A stretch of DNA of 64,000 nt from G963678255 sp963678255 (lineage in GTDB: Bacteria > Cloacimonadota > Cloacimonadia > Cloacimonadales > WRIO01). The notes beneath the pieces are model-generated. The model was given only the letters and a program-made list of their open reading frames with translations, was not told the origin of the DNA and did not search any database. Location: NCBI GenBank assembly GCA_963678255.2, contig CAXXTW010000002.1:434001-498000 (forward strand). Direction: 5' to 3'. Below, in pieces: positions 42,982 to 51,846 of this stretch; the first letter of the stretch is position 1; each line of letters begins with the position of its first letter. Position numbers and translations under genes: made by a program.

Positions 42982-44850
42982 ATGAAAAATATTGGTGAAT
43001 TACTAATTCAAAAAGATAGTTTTTCTGAAATTATGATGGGAAACTATGCATTGGTTAGAGCTATGGTGGAATCTGATGTTAAAGTTGTTACCTCATACCC
43101 AGGCTCTCCAACCCCTGAAATTGCTGATGCTATTAAAAGTATTCCAAAGGAAAGAAACCAGTTTTATTTTGAATTCTCAGTCAATGAAAAAGTCGCTCTT
43201 GAAGTTGCATTCGGCGCTTCTATCAACGGAAATCTTTCCTGTGTGTTTTTTAAAAGTGTCGGCTTAAATGTTGCTGCTGATTCTTTTGTTCAATTATCTC
43301 TCATGGAACTAATTGGTGGTATGGTAATTGTTCTTGGAGATGATCCTGGCGCAAATTCTTCTCAGAACGAACAAGACAATAGACACTTTGCAAAAATGGC
43401 TTATATCCCTGTTTTTGAACCTTCAAATCCTCAAGAAGTGTATGAAATGTTTAAGGAAGCCTCTGGTTTATCCTTAAAATTAAAGATGCCTGTCATTTTA
43501 AGATTATCGACTCATATTTGCCACGCTAAAGATAAAATTAACTTTAGTAATAACAATACTCCAATTAAACCTTTATCGGCGTTATTTGACACTAAAAACG
43601 GACCCTATATTCCGATAACCTCCGCTGTCTTTCCTCTGAAACGAAAAGCTCTCCAAAAATTAGATAAAGTTGCACTCTATGCTGGAATCACTAAAAGTAA
43701 TCACATTATAAATCATCATTCTGACTATGGAATTATCACTGCTGGTATTGCTTGGTTATCTCTAATGGATCTTTTATCATATCTCAATTTCAAACCAGAT
43801 ATTTTAAAATTAGGGATGACTTATCCTATCAATGATCATCTTATTATTGATTTCCTAAAATCTCATAAAAGTGTTTTGGTTTTAGAAGAACTAGATGATA
43901 TTTTAGAAACAGATATTAAACGTTTGGCTTTTGAAAATAAGATATCTGTCGAGATTTTAGGAAAAAACGATAGGGAAGACTGGGAAGGGGAATATACAGC
44001 TGATAAGGTGATCTCTATTCTCAGAAAATCATGGAAATCTATCACTGATCCTCAAAATAATAATAATAGACTCCTCTACCCTATTGAAAACAGACCAGCT
44101 CAACTTTGCCCGGGTTGTGGTCATAGATCAGCTTTTTATGCTGTTAAAAATGCCTTAAGTGAAAACGATATCTCTGTAGCTGATATTGGTTGTCACACTT
44201 TAGGATTCTTACCACCTTACGAAATCGGACAGGTTCTCTTGTGTATGGGGCATTCCAACGGAACAGCTGCAGGATTATCTCTGTTTAACACTGAAAGAAA
44301 AGTTGTTTCTTTCTTAGGAGACTCCACCTTCTTTCATGCTGGTTTACAAGGTATTATTAATGCTGTTTTTAATAAACATCACCATACTTTAATAATTATG
44401 GAAAATGGTACCACTGCAATGACAGGGCATCAGAATCACCCTGCAGTAGGTAAAAATTTTAATGAACTTACTGAAAAGATACCTGTTAAACAAGTACTTA
44501 TAGGTTTAGGTGTTACAAATATTCGAGAAGTGGATGCCTATCAGCAAGATAAGTTAACACAAGCTATCAAACTTGCCTTGTCTGAAGATGGATTTAATGT
44601 TGTGATTGCTAAACATCCTTGTATGTTAAAGTTCACAAGAGAAAGTAGAAGAAAAGGAAATGCTATGCTTAAACCTGTACAAATTACTCCTAAATGCAAT
44701 AAAACTCATATTTGTATCAGTTCCTTTGCTTGTCCATCTTATCAGATTAAAAATGATGGAACTGTCTGGGTTCAGGAAGATCTATGCATTGGGGATGGTT
44801 CTTGCAAACAAACTTGTCCTGAAAATGCTATAGACAACAAAAAAAATTAG
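42982..44850 (+). CDS. iorA: Indolepyruvate:ferredoxin oxidoreductase alpha subunit
   Basis: 622 residues; AAGGAG ribosome site. N-terminal pyrimidine domain (TSYPGSPTPEIADAI, EFSVNEKVALEVA), then the thiamine-pyrophosphate domain (CPGCGHRSAFYA, GDSTFFHAGLQGIINAV, ENGTTAMTGHQNHP). Oxidatively decarboxylates aryl-pyruvates to aryl-acetyl-CoA with ferredoxin as acceptor, the key step in fermenting aromatic amino acids. The C-terminal ferredoxin part is unusual: each of the two cluster motifs lacks its second cysteine (C-NK-T-HI-C..CP and C-IG-D-GS-C..CP). The second resembles the Asp-ligated cluster of Pyrococcus ferredoxin. Forms a complex with iorB downstream. Confidence 0.
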   Translation: MKNIGELLIQKDSFSEIMMGNYALVRAMVESDVKVVTSYPGSPTPEIADAIKSIPKERNQFYFEFSVNEKVALEVAFGASINGNLSCVFFKSVGLNVAADSFVQLSLMELIGGMVIVLGDDPGANSSQNEQDNRHFAKMAYIPVFEPSNPQEVYEMFKEASGLSLKLKMPVILRLSTHICHAKDKINFSNNNTPIKPLSALFDTKNGPYIPITSAVFPLKRKALQKLDKVALYAGITKSNHIINHHSDYGIITAGIAWLSLMDLLSYLNFKPDILKLGMTYPINDHLIIDFLKSHKSVLVLEELDDILETDIKRLAFENKISVEILGKNDREDWEGEYTADKVISILRKSWKSITDPQNNNNRLLYPIENRPAQLCPGCGHRSAFYAVKNALSENDISVADIGCHTLGFLPPYEIGQVLLCMGHSNGTAAGLSLFNTERKVVSFLGDSTFFHAGLQGIINAVFNKHHHTLIIMENGTTAMTGHQNHPAVGKNFNELTEKIPVKQVLIGLGVTNIREVDAYQQDKLTQAIKLALSEDGFNVVIAKHPCMLKFTRESRRKGNAMLKPVQITPKCNKTHICISSFACPSYQIKNDGTVWVQEDLCIGDGSCKQTCPENAIDNKKN

Positions 44851-44859
44851 GAGTATATC

Positions 44860-45441
44860 ATGAATATCAATGAATTTAATATTTATATTATCGGTGTTGG
44901 CGGACAGGGTATAGGTTTGTTAAGTGAAGTGATTCATAGAGCTATAGATCATGCAGGTATGCCTTGTAAAGGCGTTGACACCCACGGTTTAGCACAAAGA
45001 GGCGGAACAGTTACCTCTCATGTCAGAATGGGAGATCAAGTCTTCTCTCCTTTGATTAGAGAAGGTCATGCTGACCTTGTGGTTGCTCTTGAAAGACATG
45101 AAGCATTAAGAGGTATGAATGATTATCTAAAAGATCAAGGAACTTTAATTTTCTATGATGCTGTTTGGCAACCCTTAAACGTTCGTATGAAAAAAGCACA
45201 ACAAATCGATGTATCTCAGATTGAAGAAACTGCTAATAATCGTGAGATTAAACTACATAATATCTTTATGGAAGATTTGATGGATTCTCGTATGCAAAAT
45301 GTTGTTCTCTTAGCTAATATTGCAAAAAATAATCTGATACCAAATGTGAAAAGCACGCACTATATTCAAGCTTTAAATGATGTTTTAGATCCTAAAATTC
45401 TTGATAAAAATGTTATTCTCTTTGAAAAAATCATTGAATAA
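44860..45441 (+). CDS. iorB: Indolepyruvate:ferredoxin oxidoreductase beta subunit
   Basis: 193 residues, nine bases after iorA, with AGGAG upstream. GVGGQGIGLLSEVI and DTHGLAQRGGTVTSHVRMG are the gamma-type pyruvate-ferredoxin oxidoreductase signatures. This subunit completes the IOR heterodimer. Length is typical. A terminator follows at 45490. Confidence 0.
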   Translation: MNINEFNIYIIGVGGQGIGLLSEVIHRAIDHAGMPCKGVDTHGLAQRGGTVTSHVRMGDQVFSPLIREGHADLVVALERHEALRGMNDYLKDQGTLIFYDAVWQPLNVRMKKAQQIDVSQIEETANNREIKLHNIFMEDLMDSRMQNVVLLANIAKNNLIPNVKSTHYIQALNDVLDPKILDKNVILFEKIIE

Positions 45442-45489
45442 GCTATAATGTATTAAAAATTTTTTGTTTCCGAAACGATATTATATAAA

Positions 45490-45517
45490 AGGGGAGAGCT
45501 TCTCCCCTATTTTTTTC
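45490..45517 (+). terminator. Terminator after iorB
   Basis: AGGGGAGA (45490-45497) and TCTCCCCT (45501-45508) with a three-base loop and a T-run. Its right arm overlaps the stop codon of the converging xer gene. Confidence 0.
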
Positions 45518-46400
45518 TCATTTTTCTGGGGTGATATTCTCGATGAACTTCTTTTAAATAAGTCATATCAACGTGCGTATAAATCTGGGTTGTTTTGATA
45601 CTTGTATGCCCTAACAATACTTGTACTATTCTTAAGTTTGCCCCTGCTTCCAATAAATGAGTCGCAAATGAATGCCTTAATGTATGAGGTGATATATGTT
45701 TAGATATCCCTGTTTTCAATACTAACTGTCTTAATATTTTCCAAAAACCCATACGACTCATGGGATCTCCATTATAGTTTAAAAATAGTATATCTGTTCG
45801 CTTATCTTTTTTAAGGTTTTGTCTGGTAAACTTAGTATAATAATCGATCCATTCTAAAGCAGTCTCGTTAATTGGGACAAATCTTTGTTTATTTCCTTTT
45901 CCTATTACTTTGATAATTAATTCTTTATAATAAATATCACTTAATTTTAGATTGAGCATTTCTGATATGCGGAGTCCTGAAGCATACATTGTTTCAACTA
46001 TCGCTCTGTTTCGAATATTTAAAGAATCTTCTGTAGGAATACTGTCCAATAATAAGATTATTTCTTCAACACTCAATACATCAGGGATTAGTTTTTTTAA
46101 TTTTATTGTAGGTATCTTTTCAAATTCCATTTCATTTAGTATTTTTTCTTCGATTAAAAATTCTAAAAAAGATTTAATAGAGCTTCGCTTTCTTGCCATA
46201 GAGCTTGGCTCTAACTGAAACTCATAGAGTATTGTTAAATATTTTATTAAGTGATCTGTTGTGATATTCCTTATGTCAATTTCAACCCATTCCACAAAGT
46301 CTTTTATATCACTAATGTATGCTTCTATTGATAAGGAAGCAAGTCCCTTTTCAGATTTTAGATAATTCTTATATAGATTTATGACTGGAATATTTTGCAT
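45507..46400 (-). CDS. xerD: Tyrosine recombinase XerC/XerD
   Basis: 297 residues, the standard length. N-terminal SAM-like domain (YLKSEKGLASLSIEAYISDI), catalytic domain with Arg (ASGLRISEML), Lys (GKGNKQRF), HTLRHSFATH, GHTSIKTTQ and nucleophile Tyr in IYTHV. Resolves chromosome dimers at dif. XerC versus XerD cannot be settled by eye. The start is odd: the ATG directly follows the T-run of the guaB terminator, no ribosome site is visible, and an in-frame stop lies six codons upstream. Translation may be leaderless or inefficient. Confidence 0.
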   Translation of the reverse strand: MQNIPVINLYKNYLKSEKGLASLSIEAYISDIKDFVEWVEIDIRNITTDHLIKYLTILYEFQLEPSSMARKRSSIKSFLEFLIEEKILNEMEFEKIPTIKLKKLIPDVLSVEEIILLLDSIPTEDSLNIRNRAIVETMYASGLRISEMLNLKLSDIYYKELIIKVIGKGNKQRFVPINETALEWIDYYTKFTRQNLKKDKRTDILFLNYNGDPMSRMGFWKILRQLVLKTGISKHISPHTLRHSFATHLLEAGANLRIVQVLLGHTSIKTTQIYTHVDMTYLKEVHREYHPRKMRKK

Positions 46401-46428
46401 AAAAAGGGCAGATACTCACATCTGCCCT
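46401..46428 (-). terminator. Terminator after guaB
   Basis: AGGGCAGAT (46405-46413) pairs with ATCTGCCCT (46420-46428). On the minus strand five Ts follow and run straight into the xerD ATG at 46400. Confidence 0.
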
Positions 46429-46441
46429 GCTCCTGAATATG

Positions 46442-47908
46442 TTAATCTCTGGATTGATAATTGGGTGCTTCTTTTGTGATGGTTACATCATGTGGATGAC
46501 TTTCTTTTAATCCTGCTGAGGTTATTTCAACAAATTGAGCATTCTTAATCAAAGTTTGAATATCTTCTGCACCACAATATCCCATACCAGCACGTAATCC
46601 GCCAATCAGTTGATATAAAAAGTCTTTTAAAGGACCTTTGTATGGAACCATTCCTTCAATCCCTTCAGCAACTAATTTATTAGTATCTGAAGAATTTTCC
46701 TGAAAATATCGATCCTTGCTACCCTTTTTCATGGCTGCTATTGATCCCATTCCTCGATATGATTTAAATCGACGGCCATTGTATATTATACTTTCACCTG
46801 GACTCTCATCAGTACCAGCTAATAAACTGCCTAACATTACTGTAGATGCTCCGGCTGCTATCGCTTTTACAATATCTCCAGAGTACTTTATTCCACCGTC
46901 AGCTATGACTGGAATATTATATTTTGAGGCTACTTCATAACAGTCCATTATTGCAGTTAATTGAGGAACACCTACTCCTGCTACAACACGAGTCGTACAT
47001 ATTGAACCGGGACCTATTCCAACCTTTAATGCATTGACTCCTTCATCAATTAAAGTCTTTGCTGCATTCCCGGTTGCAATGTTCCCTGCAATTATTTCTA
47101 CAGATAAATTACTTTTAATTTTCTTTATTGCTTTTAAAATGTTGATCTGATGACCGTGGGCTGTATCAATAACTATGACATCTGCCCCATTTCGAACGAG
47201 TTCCTGTGCTCTTTCTAAATAATCACCACTTACACCTATTGCTGCTCCTACAAGTAAACGTCCTTTTTCATCGGTGGCAGCATTGGGATATGATATCTTT
47301 TTTAAAATATCTTTTACTGTGATCATTCCAGCTAATTCTCCCTTAGCATTGACTAATAAAAGTTTTTCAATTCTGTTTAGATGTAAAAGTTTCTTAGCTT
47401 CAATTATCGGAATGTCAAAATCAGCAGTAATTAATCTGTCCTGAGGAGTCATCAAATCTTTTACTTTTTTTGTTAAATCTGTTTCAAATCTTAAATCACG
47501 ATTGGTTAGAATACCAACTAATTTCTTTCCAGTTACAACAGGAAAACCACCAATACCATATTGTTCCATCAGCTCATAAGCTCTTGAAATTGAGTCTGAA
47601 GGCTTTACTGTAAAAGGATTTGTAATAATACCGGTTTCTGATCTTTTAACATTAGCTACCTGAATTCCTTGTTCTTCAATGCTTACATTTTTATGAAGAA
47701 TTCCAATGCCACCTTCTCTCGCCATTGCAATTGCCATTTCAGATTCTGAAACGGTGTCCATGGCAGCACTGAGAACAGGAATGTTCAAACGAATGTTTTG
47801 AGATAAATAGCTTGAAATATTTACACTTGATGGTAATACTTCTGATTTCGCAGGAATTAACAATAGGTCATCAAAGGTGTACCCTTTTTTGAGTATTTTG
47901 TTTTTCAT
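46442..47908 (-). CDS. guaB: Inosine-5'-monophosphate dehydrogenase
   Basis: 488 residues from ATG 47908 (MKNKILKKGYTFDDLLL), behind GGAG; this matches the family length, whereas the reading from 47962 adds an unrelated leader. Active-site loop GPGSICTTR with the catalytic Cys; two CBS domains (~90-205, with TNRDLRFE and VKDILKKISYP). C-terminal FDGR-like GRRFKSYRGMGS is present. Catalyses the NAD-dependent step from IMP to XMP in guanine nucleotide synthesis. Confidence 0.
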   Translation of the reverse strand: MKNKILKKGYTFDDLLLIPAKSEVLPSSVNISSYLSQNIRLNIPVLSAAMDTVSESEMAIAMAREGGIGILHKNVSIEEQGIQVANVKRSETGIITNPFTVKPSDSISRAYELMEQYGIGGFPVVTGKKLVGILTNRDLRFETDLTKKVKDLMTPQDRLITADFDIPIIEAKKLLHLNRIEKLLLVNAKGELAGMITVKDILKKISYPNAATDEKGRLLVGAAIGVSGDYLERAQELVRNGADVIVIDTAHGHQINILKAIKKIKSNLSVEIIAGNIATGNAAKTLIDEGVNALKVGIGPGSICTTRVVAGVGVPQLTAIMDCYEVASKYNIPVIADGGIKYSGDIVKAIAAGASTVMLGSLLAGTDESPGESIIYNGRRFKSYRGMGSIAAMKKGSKDRYFQENSSDTNKLVAEGIEGMVPYKGPLKDFLYQLIGGLRAGMGYCGAEDIQTLIKNAQFVEITSAGLKESHPHDVTITKEAPNYQSRD

Positions 47909-47970
47909 ACTTTTTCTCCGAGCACTTTTTGACGAAAAACAGATTTCTTGTATTTTTGTCAAGGTTTATG

Positions 47971-47997
47971 AAAAAAAAGCGTCCCACAGGACGCTTT
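47971..47997 (-). terminator. Terminator after serS
   Basis: AAAGCGTCC (47976-47984) pairs with GGACGCTTT (47989-47997), with a four-base loop and a U-run on the minus strand. Confidence 0.
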
Positions 47998-48001
47998 AAC
48001 A

Positions 48002-49270
48002 TTATTTAATAACGGTCATACCGTGCATATAAGGAACTAATACATCGGGTATGGTTATACTGCCATCCTCATTCTGATAGTTCTCCAGAATTGCGATATA
48101 GGTTCTGGGTGTGGCTAAACCAGAGCCATTGAGTGTATGAACAAATTTTACTTTTCCATCACTGTCTCTAAATCGTATTGAAGCTCTTCTTGCTTGAAAA
48201 TCAACGAAATTACTAATTGAAGATACTTCCAGATATTTCTCGGCTCCTGGTACCCAAGCTTCTAAATCATATGTTTTTGCTGAAGCAAAACTAGTATCTC
48301 CTGTACAAAGTGATAACACTCTGTAAGGTATCTTTAATGCCTGTAAAATATCTTCAGCATCTTGTAACATTTCTTCTAATATATCCCATGAATCTTCAGG
48401 TTTTACAAATCTTACCATTTCAACTTTGTTAAACTGATGTAATCTTTGTAACCCTTTGGTATCCTTACCATATGATCCAGCTTCTCTACGGAAACAAGGA
48501 GTATAACTGACAAGTTTTTGAGGTATTTTATCAGCATTTAAAATCTCATTAGAATAAAGATTGGTAACTGGTACTTCTGCGGTTGGGATTAAAAAGAAGT
48601 CTTCTTCATCGATACGGTACATGTCATTTTCAAGTTTTGGCAATTGTCCCGTCCCTGTCATGGTTTGTCTATTAACAATGTGAGGTACCATGACTTCGGT
48701 ATAACCATGTTTAGTAATATGAAAATCTAACATAAAATTGATTAACGCTCTTTCTAACAAAGCACCATGCTTCTTATATACAGGGAATCCACTCCCTGTA
48801 ATCTTTGCTCCTCTACTAAAATCAAGTAAATCAAGCTTTTCTACCAATTCAATATGATCCTTGGGTATAAAAGAATATAATTTCTTCTCTCCCCATTCTT
48901 TGATAGTTATGTTATCTTCCGAACTTCTGCCAATAGGTACTGTTGGATGAGGAATATTGGGAACTCTCAGTAAACAATTAGTTAACTCTTCATCTAGTTG
49001 ATTTACTTCTGTCGTTAAATCTTTGATTTTTAAGATGATATCCTGTGTTTGATTCATTAAATCATCTGCGTCTAGTTTCTGTTTCTTTAATAAACCGATC
49101 TCCTTAGAGATTCTGTTCTGTTCAGACTTTAAGTTTTCAAATTCAAATTGAACTTTTCTTTTTTTTTCATCTAAGCTAATTATCAAATCTATATCAGCTT
49201 TTTCATTCTTATTGGTTACAGAGGTTTTTACTAACTCAGGATTTTCCCTGATAAACTTGATATCTAACAT
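48002..49270 (-). CDS. serS: Seryl-tRNA synthetase
   Basis: 422 residues, typical length. N-terminal tRNA-binding coiled coil (~30-105), then the class II core: motif 2 (CFRREAGSYGKDTKGLQRLHQFNKVE region) and motif 3 (NGSGLATPRTYIAILENYQ region); TAEVPVTN substrate loop. Charges tRNA-Ser and tRNA-Sec with serine. Its start overlaps tpiA's end by seven bases, so the two are coupled. Confidence 0.
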   Translation of the reverse strand: MLDIKFIRENPELVKTSVTNKNEKADIDLIISLDEKKRKVQFEFENLKSEQNRISKEIGLLKKQKLDADDLMNQTQDIILKIKDLTTEVNQLDEELTNCLLRVPNIPHPTVPIGRSSEDNITIKEWGEKKLYSFIPKDHIELVEKLDLLDFSRGAKITGSGFPVYKKHGALLERALINFMLDFHITKHGYTEVMVPHIVNRQTMTGTGQLPKLENDMYRIDEEDFFLIPTAEVPVTNLYSNEILNADKIPQKLVSYTPCFRREAGSYGKDTKGLQRLHQFNKVEMVRFVKPEDSWDILEEMLQDAEDILQALKIPYRVLSLCTGDTSFASAKTYDLEAWVPGAEKYLEVSSISNFVDFQARRASIRFRDSDGKVKFVHTLNGSGLATPRTYIAILENYQNEDGSITIPDVLVPYMHGMTVIK

Positions 49271-50037
49271 TTCTTTATCTCTCCTGCTAATTCTATCATT
49301 TTTATATAAGAGGTAATTTCTAAAGATGCTCCTCCTATTAATGCCCCATCAATATCATCCTGATTCATCAACTCTTGAATATTATCAGGCTTTACACTTC
49401 CTCCATACAATAAAGGGATTCTTTCTGCTGTAGAATGATTATAATTAATGATCAACCAATTTCTTATCAAACTATGAACCTCCTGTGCCATATCTGGAGT
49501 AGCTGTTTTACCTGTGCCAATTGCCCATACCGGCTCATAAGCAATTAATAATTGTTCATCTTCTTGAATAACCTTATCTCTAAAAATACCTTCGAGCTGT
49601 TCTCTTAAAACATTATTTGTATGACCTGATTCTCTTTGTTCTAAAGTTTCTCCAATACATATGATCGGAATTATCCCATATTTTTTTAATATAATATATT
49701 TTTTACCTATTAATTCATTGGATTCATGAAAATATTGACGACGTTCCGAATGACCAATTATGCAATGAGTTATCCCCATATCTTTAAGCATCTGAGCTGA
49801 TATTTCTCCAGTAAATGCTCCATTTTCTCTGTCACTTACATTTTGTGCACCAATGATTATCTTGGAAATTTGTGTGAGTTTTTTTGAAGAATGTAAATAT
49901 AAAAAAGGAGGACAAATTATCTGTTCAATTGAATCTTGTACCTGATCCTGAACTAATAACAATTGCGTAAAATATTCTGCAGTCTCTTGTTCATTTTTAT
50001 TCATTTTCCAGTTTCCTGCAATGTATAATTTTTTCAT
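49264..50037 (-). CDS. tpiA: Triosephosphate isomerase
   Basis: 257 residues. GNWKMNK (substrate Lys), IGHSERR (catalytic His), AYEPVWAIGTGKTA (catalytic Glu and flexible loop), YGGSVKPDN phosphate loop: all intact. Interconverts DHAP and glyceraldehyde 3-phosphate. Weak ribosome site. Upstream member of the tpiA-serS pair. Confidence 0.
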   Translation of the reverse strand: MKKLYIAGNWKMNKNEQETAEYFTQLLLVQDQVQDSIEQIICPPFLYLHSSKKLTQISKIIIGAQNVSDRENGAFTGEISAQMLKDMGITHCIIGHSERRQYFHESNELIGKKYIILKKYGIIPIICIGETLEQRESGHTNNVLREQLEGIFRDKVIQEDEQLLIAYEPVWAIGTGKTATPDMAQEVHSLIRNWLIINYNHSTAERIPLLYGGSVKPDNIQELMNQDDIDGALIGGASLEITSYIKMIELAGEIKKC

Positions 50038-50066
50038 GAATACCTCTGTTAATCTCTCATTTTTAA

Positions 50067-50093
50067 ATGGGCAATCTATTAAAGATTGCCCAT
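50067..50093 (-). terminator. Strong hairpin after the Ig-like lipoprotein
   Basis: ATGGGCAATCT (50067-50077) and AGATTGCCCAT (50083-50093), an 11-bp stem with five-base loop. The minus-strand sequence after it is not a clean U-run, so termination is likely but not certain. Confidence 0.
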
Positions 50094-50114
50094 ATCTGTT
50101 TGTAAACTTAAAAT

Positions 50115-50786
50115 TTAATTAAATAAAACTTCAAAAGTTTTTGATACATTTAGATAATCTTTTAGTTTTGCTGTAATATAAGCTCTTCCGGGTACTAAAC
50201 TTTTAATTGAATTGTTAGCAACACATTTTGTATTTAATGAGACAAATTGCGTTGAATCTGCAGTTAATGTACCTAAAGTTGTAGTAAAATAACAATAATT
50301 TGTTAGTAGGGGAGGATATACCTCGACCGCAATATTAGCCAAAGTCTGGTTATCAGCATGTAAAGTATCAGGACTAACAACAAAGTTAATAATTTCTGGA
50401 TCACTGACTATGATTGATTTAACTTGATGACTTGAATGCCATTTATCAACTATAAAATCCAAATTTACATTTCCTGGAACTCTTTTTGCAATGATTGTTC
50501 CTGTTGCCTGTCCATATTCATCTGTTATAAATGTGCTGATATCTGCTGAATTTGTCATTATAGTTATTAAATCATGGTCATATTCTACATTGACTCTTGC
50601 ATTTTTTGTTTGAGAATCTTTACCAGTTAAAGTTATGGTCACTTCAGCTTCTTCATAATTTCCAATAGTGTAAATTTTGTCTTTACTGATTACAACATTT
50701 ATCGTTGGATTATCGTTATTTCTAGAATCACATGATACTAGAAATAACATTATCATCGGAATAATTAAATATATCAATTTTTTCAT
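50115..50786 (-). CDS. Lipoprotein with Ig-like (invasin/Big type) repeats
   Basis: 223 residues. Signal peptide with lipobox LVSC (Cys ~19). Two strand-rich domains of about 95 residues each follow, with DEYGQATGTIIAKRVPG and the second repeat's LHADNQTLANIAVEVYPP, matching bacterial Ig-like folds. No enzymatic motif. Starts three bases after the end of the TPR gene, so probably in its operon; both may work at the cell envelope. Confidence 0.
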   Translation of the reverse strand: MKKLIYLIIPMIMLFLVSCDSRNNDNPTINVVISKDKIYTIGNYEEAEVTITLTGKDSQTKNARVNVEYDHDLITIMTNSADISTFITDEYGQATGTIIAKRVPGNVNLDFIVDKWHSSHQVKSIIVSDPEIINFVVSPDTLHADNQTLANIAVEVYPPLLTNYCYFTTTLGTLTADSTQFVSLNTKCVANNSIKSLVPGRAYITAKLKDYLNVSKTFEVLFN

Positions 50787-50789
50787 AGT

Positions 50790-51770
50790 TTACTTTCCTT
50801 GGTCAATTAGTTTAATATAACTTGTTGCTGATGCACCGTATTTAGGGTTTTTTTCTATCTTTTTAAAATCTACTTTAGCATCTTCTTTTTTCCCTAAATT
50901 GTAATTACTGACTGCTTTAAAATAAAGTCCATCAGGATTAGAAGCGTTATTAGATAAGATCATTTCAGAATATTTTAGCGTATTTTCGTAATCTTTCTTT
51001 CCAAAATACTTATCAGCAATAAATAAGGCTAATTTACCATCAAATTTTATTTCTATAGCTTTTGAATAATTTTCTACAGCTTTACTTTCATTTTTTAAAT
51101 CATTGTATAATTTTCCCATATTTCGATAAGTTAAGAATTTATCTTCACTTGAGGGCTCTGTTAATAAATATTCTTCATAAGTTTTAATTGCTAAATCATT
51201 TTGTTTTGTTTTTATGTATGTAGATGCAATTTTATCTAACAAATCTGCATCCTTTTTTACTACTTTATTAAACCAGACTAATGCATTGCTATAATCATTG
51301 CTTGAATAGTATAAATCTGCAATAGCTAAACGACTCTCATCAGTACTGTTAATTGAATCATATTTTGACCAAACTTTAATAGCACCTGGAATATCTTTTA
51401 GTTTTATTTTATAAATTTTACCTAGATTTGCTACAATACTAACATTCAGAGAATCTCTCAATAAGTACTGTTCACCATAAATAACAGCTTTATCATAAAT
51501 TTTTCCATTAACTGAAGCTGCATAAAGATTAAAATATACTTTCTTAAACTCTTCATTAAAAGGAGTTATGTCTGTTTTGATCTCGTTAAACATTGTTAGT
51601 GATTTTTCATATTCTTTAACGGCTAAACTATAATTTTTCTTAATGGTAAAGAGAGTATCAGCATTTGCTAATGTAATCAAAGCTTGCCTTTCCTTTGAGA
51701 TTTCTTCACAAAACAATCCAGTAAATATTAGGGCTAAAGAAATCAGCACGATCCATTTTTTCATATTCAT
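50790..51770 (-). CDS. Secreted/periplasmic TPR-repeat protein
   Basis: 326 residues from ATG 51770, five bases after GGAGG; a longer reading from 51800 lacks this site. Signal peptide (KKWIVLISLALIFTGLFCEE; the Cys near its end may be a lipobox, GLFC). Six to seven tetratricopeptide-like helix pairs follow (for example AIKVWSKYDSINSTDESRLA, SKAVENYSKAIEIKFDGKLA). Probably a scaffold at the envelope. Partner unknown, with the Ig-like lipoprotein downstream a candidate. Confidence 0.
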   Translation of the reverse strand: MNMKKWIVLISLALIFTGLFCEEISKERQALITLANADTLFTIKKNYSLAVKEYEKSLTMFNEIKTDITPFNEEFKKVYFNLYAASVNGKIYDKAVIYGEQYLLRDSLNVSIVANLGKIYKIKLKDIPGAIKVWSKYDSINSTDESRLAIADLYYSSNDYSNALVWFNKVVKKDADLLDKIASTYIKTKQNDLAIKTYEEYLLTEPSSEDKFLTYRNMGKLYNDLKNESKAVENYSKAIEIKFDGKLALFIADKYFGKKDYENTLKYSEMILSNNASNPDGLYFKAVSNYNLGKKEDAKVDFKKIEKNPKYGASATSYIKLIDQGK

Positions 51771-51799
51771 TTTTCCTCCATTAATTTGATATTTATTCA

Positions 51800-51827
51800 A
51801 AAATAGGGTATTTTCTTAATTTGTCAA
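51800..51827 (-). promoter_or_regulatory. Promoter of the TPR/lipoprotein pair
   Basis: On the minus strand, TTGACA (51827-51822) and TATTTT (51805-51800) with a 16-base spacer, 29 bases before the ATG at 51770. Confidence 0.
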
Positions 51828-51846
51828 CCTTTAATTACTCTTTTAA

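Noticed and set aside
46442..47962. Longer guaB start at 47962
   Set aside because: Adds 18 residues unlike the family; ATG 47908 has a ribosome site and gives the usual 488 residues.
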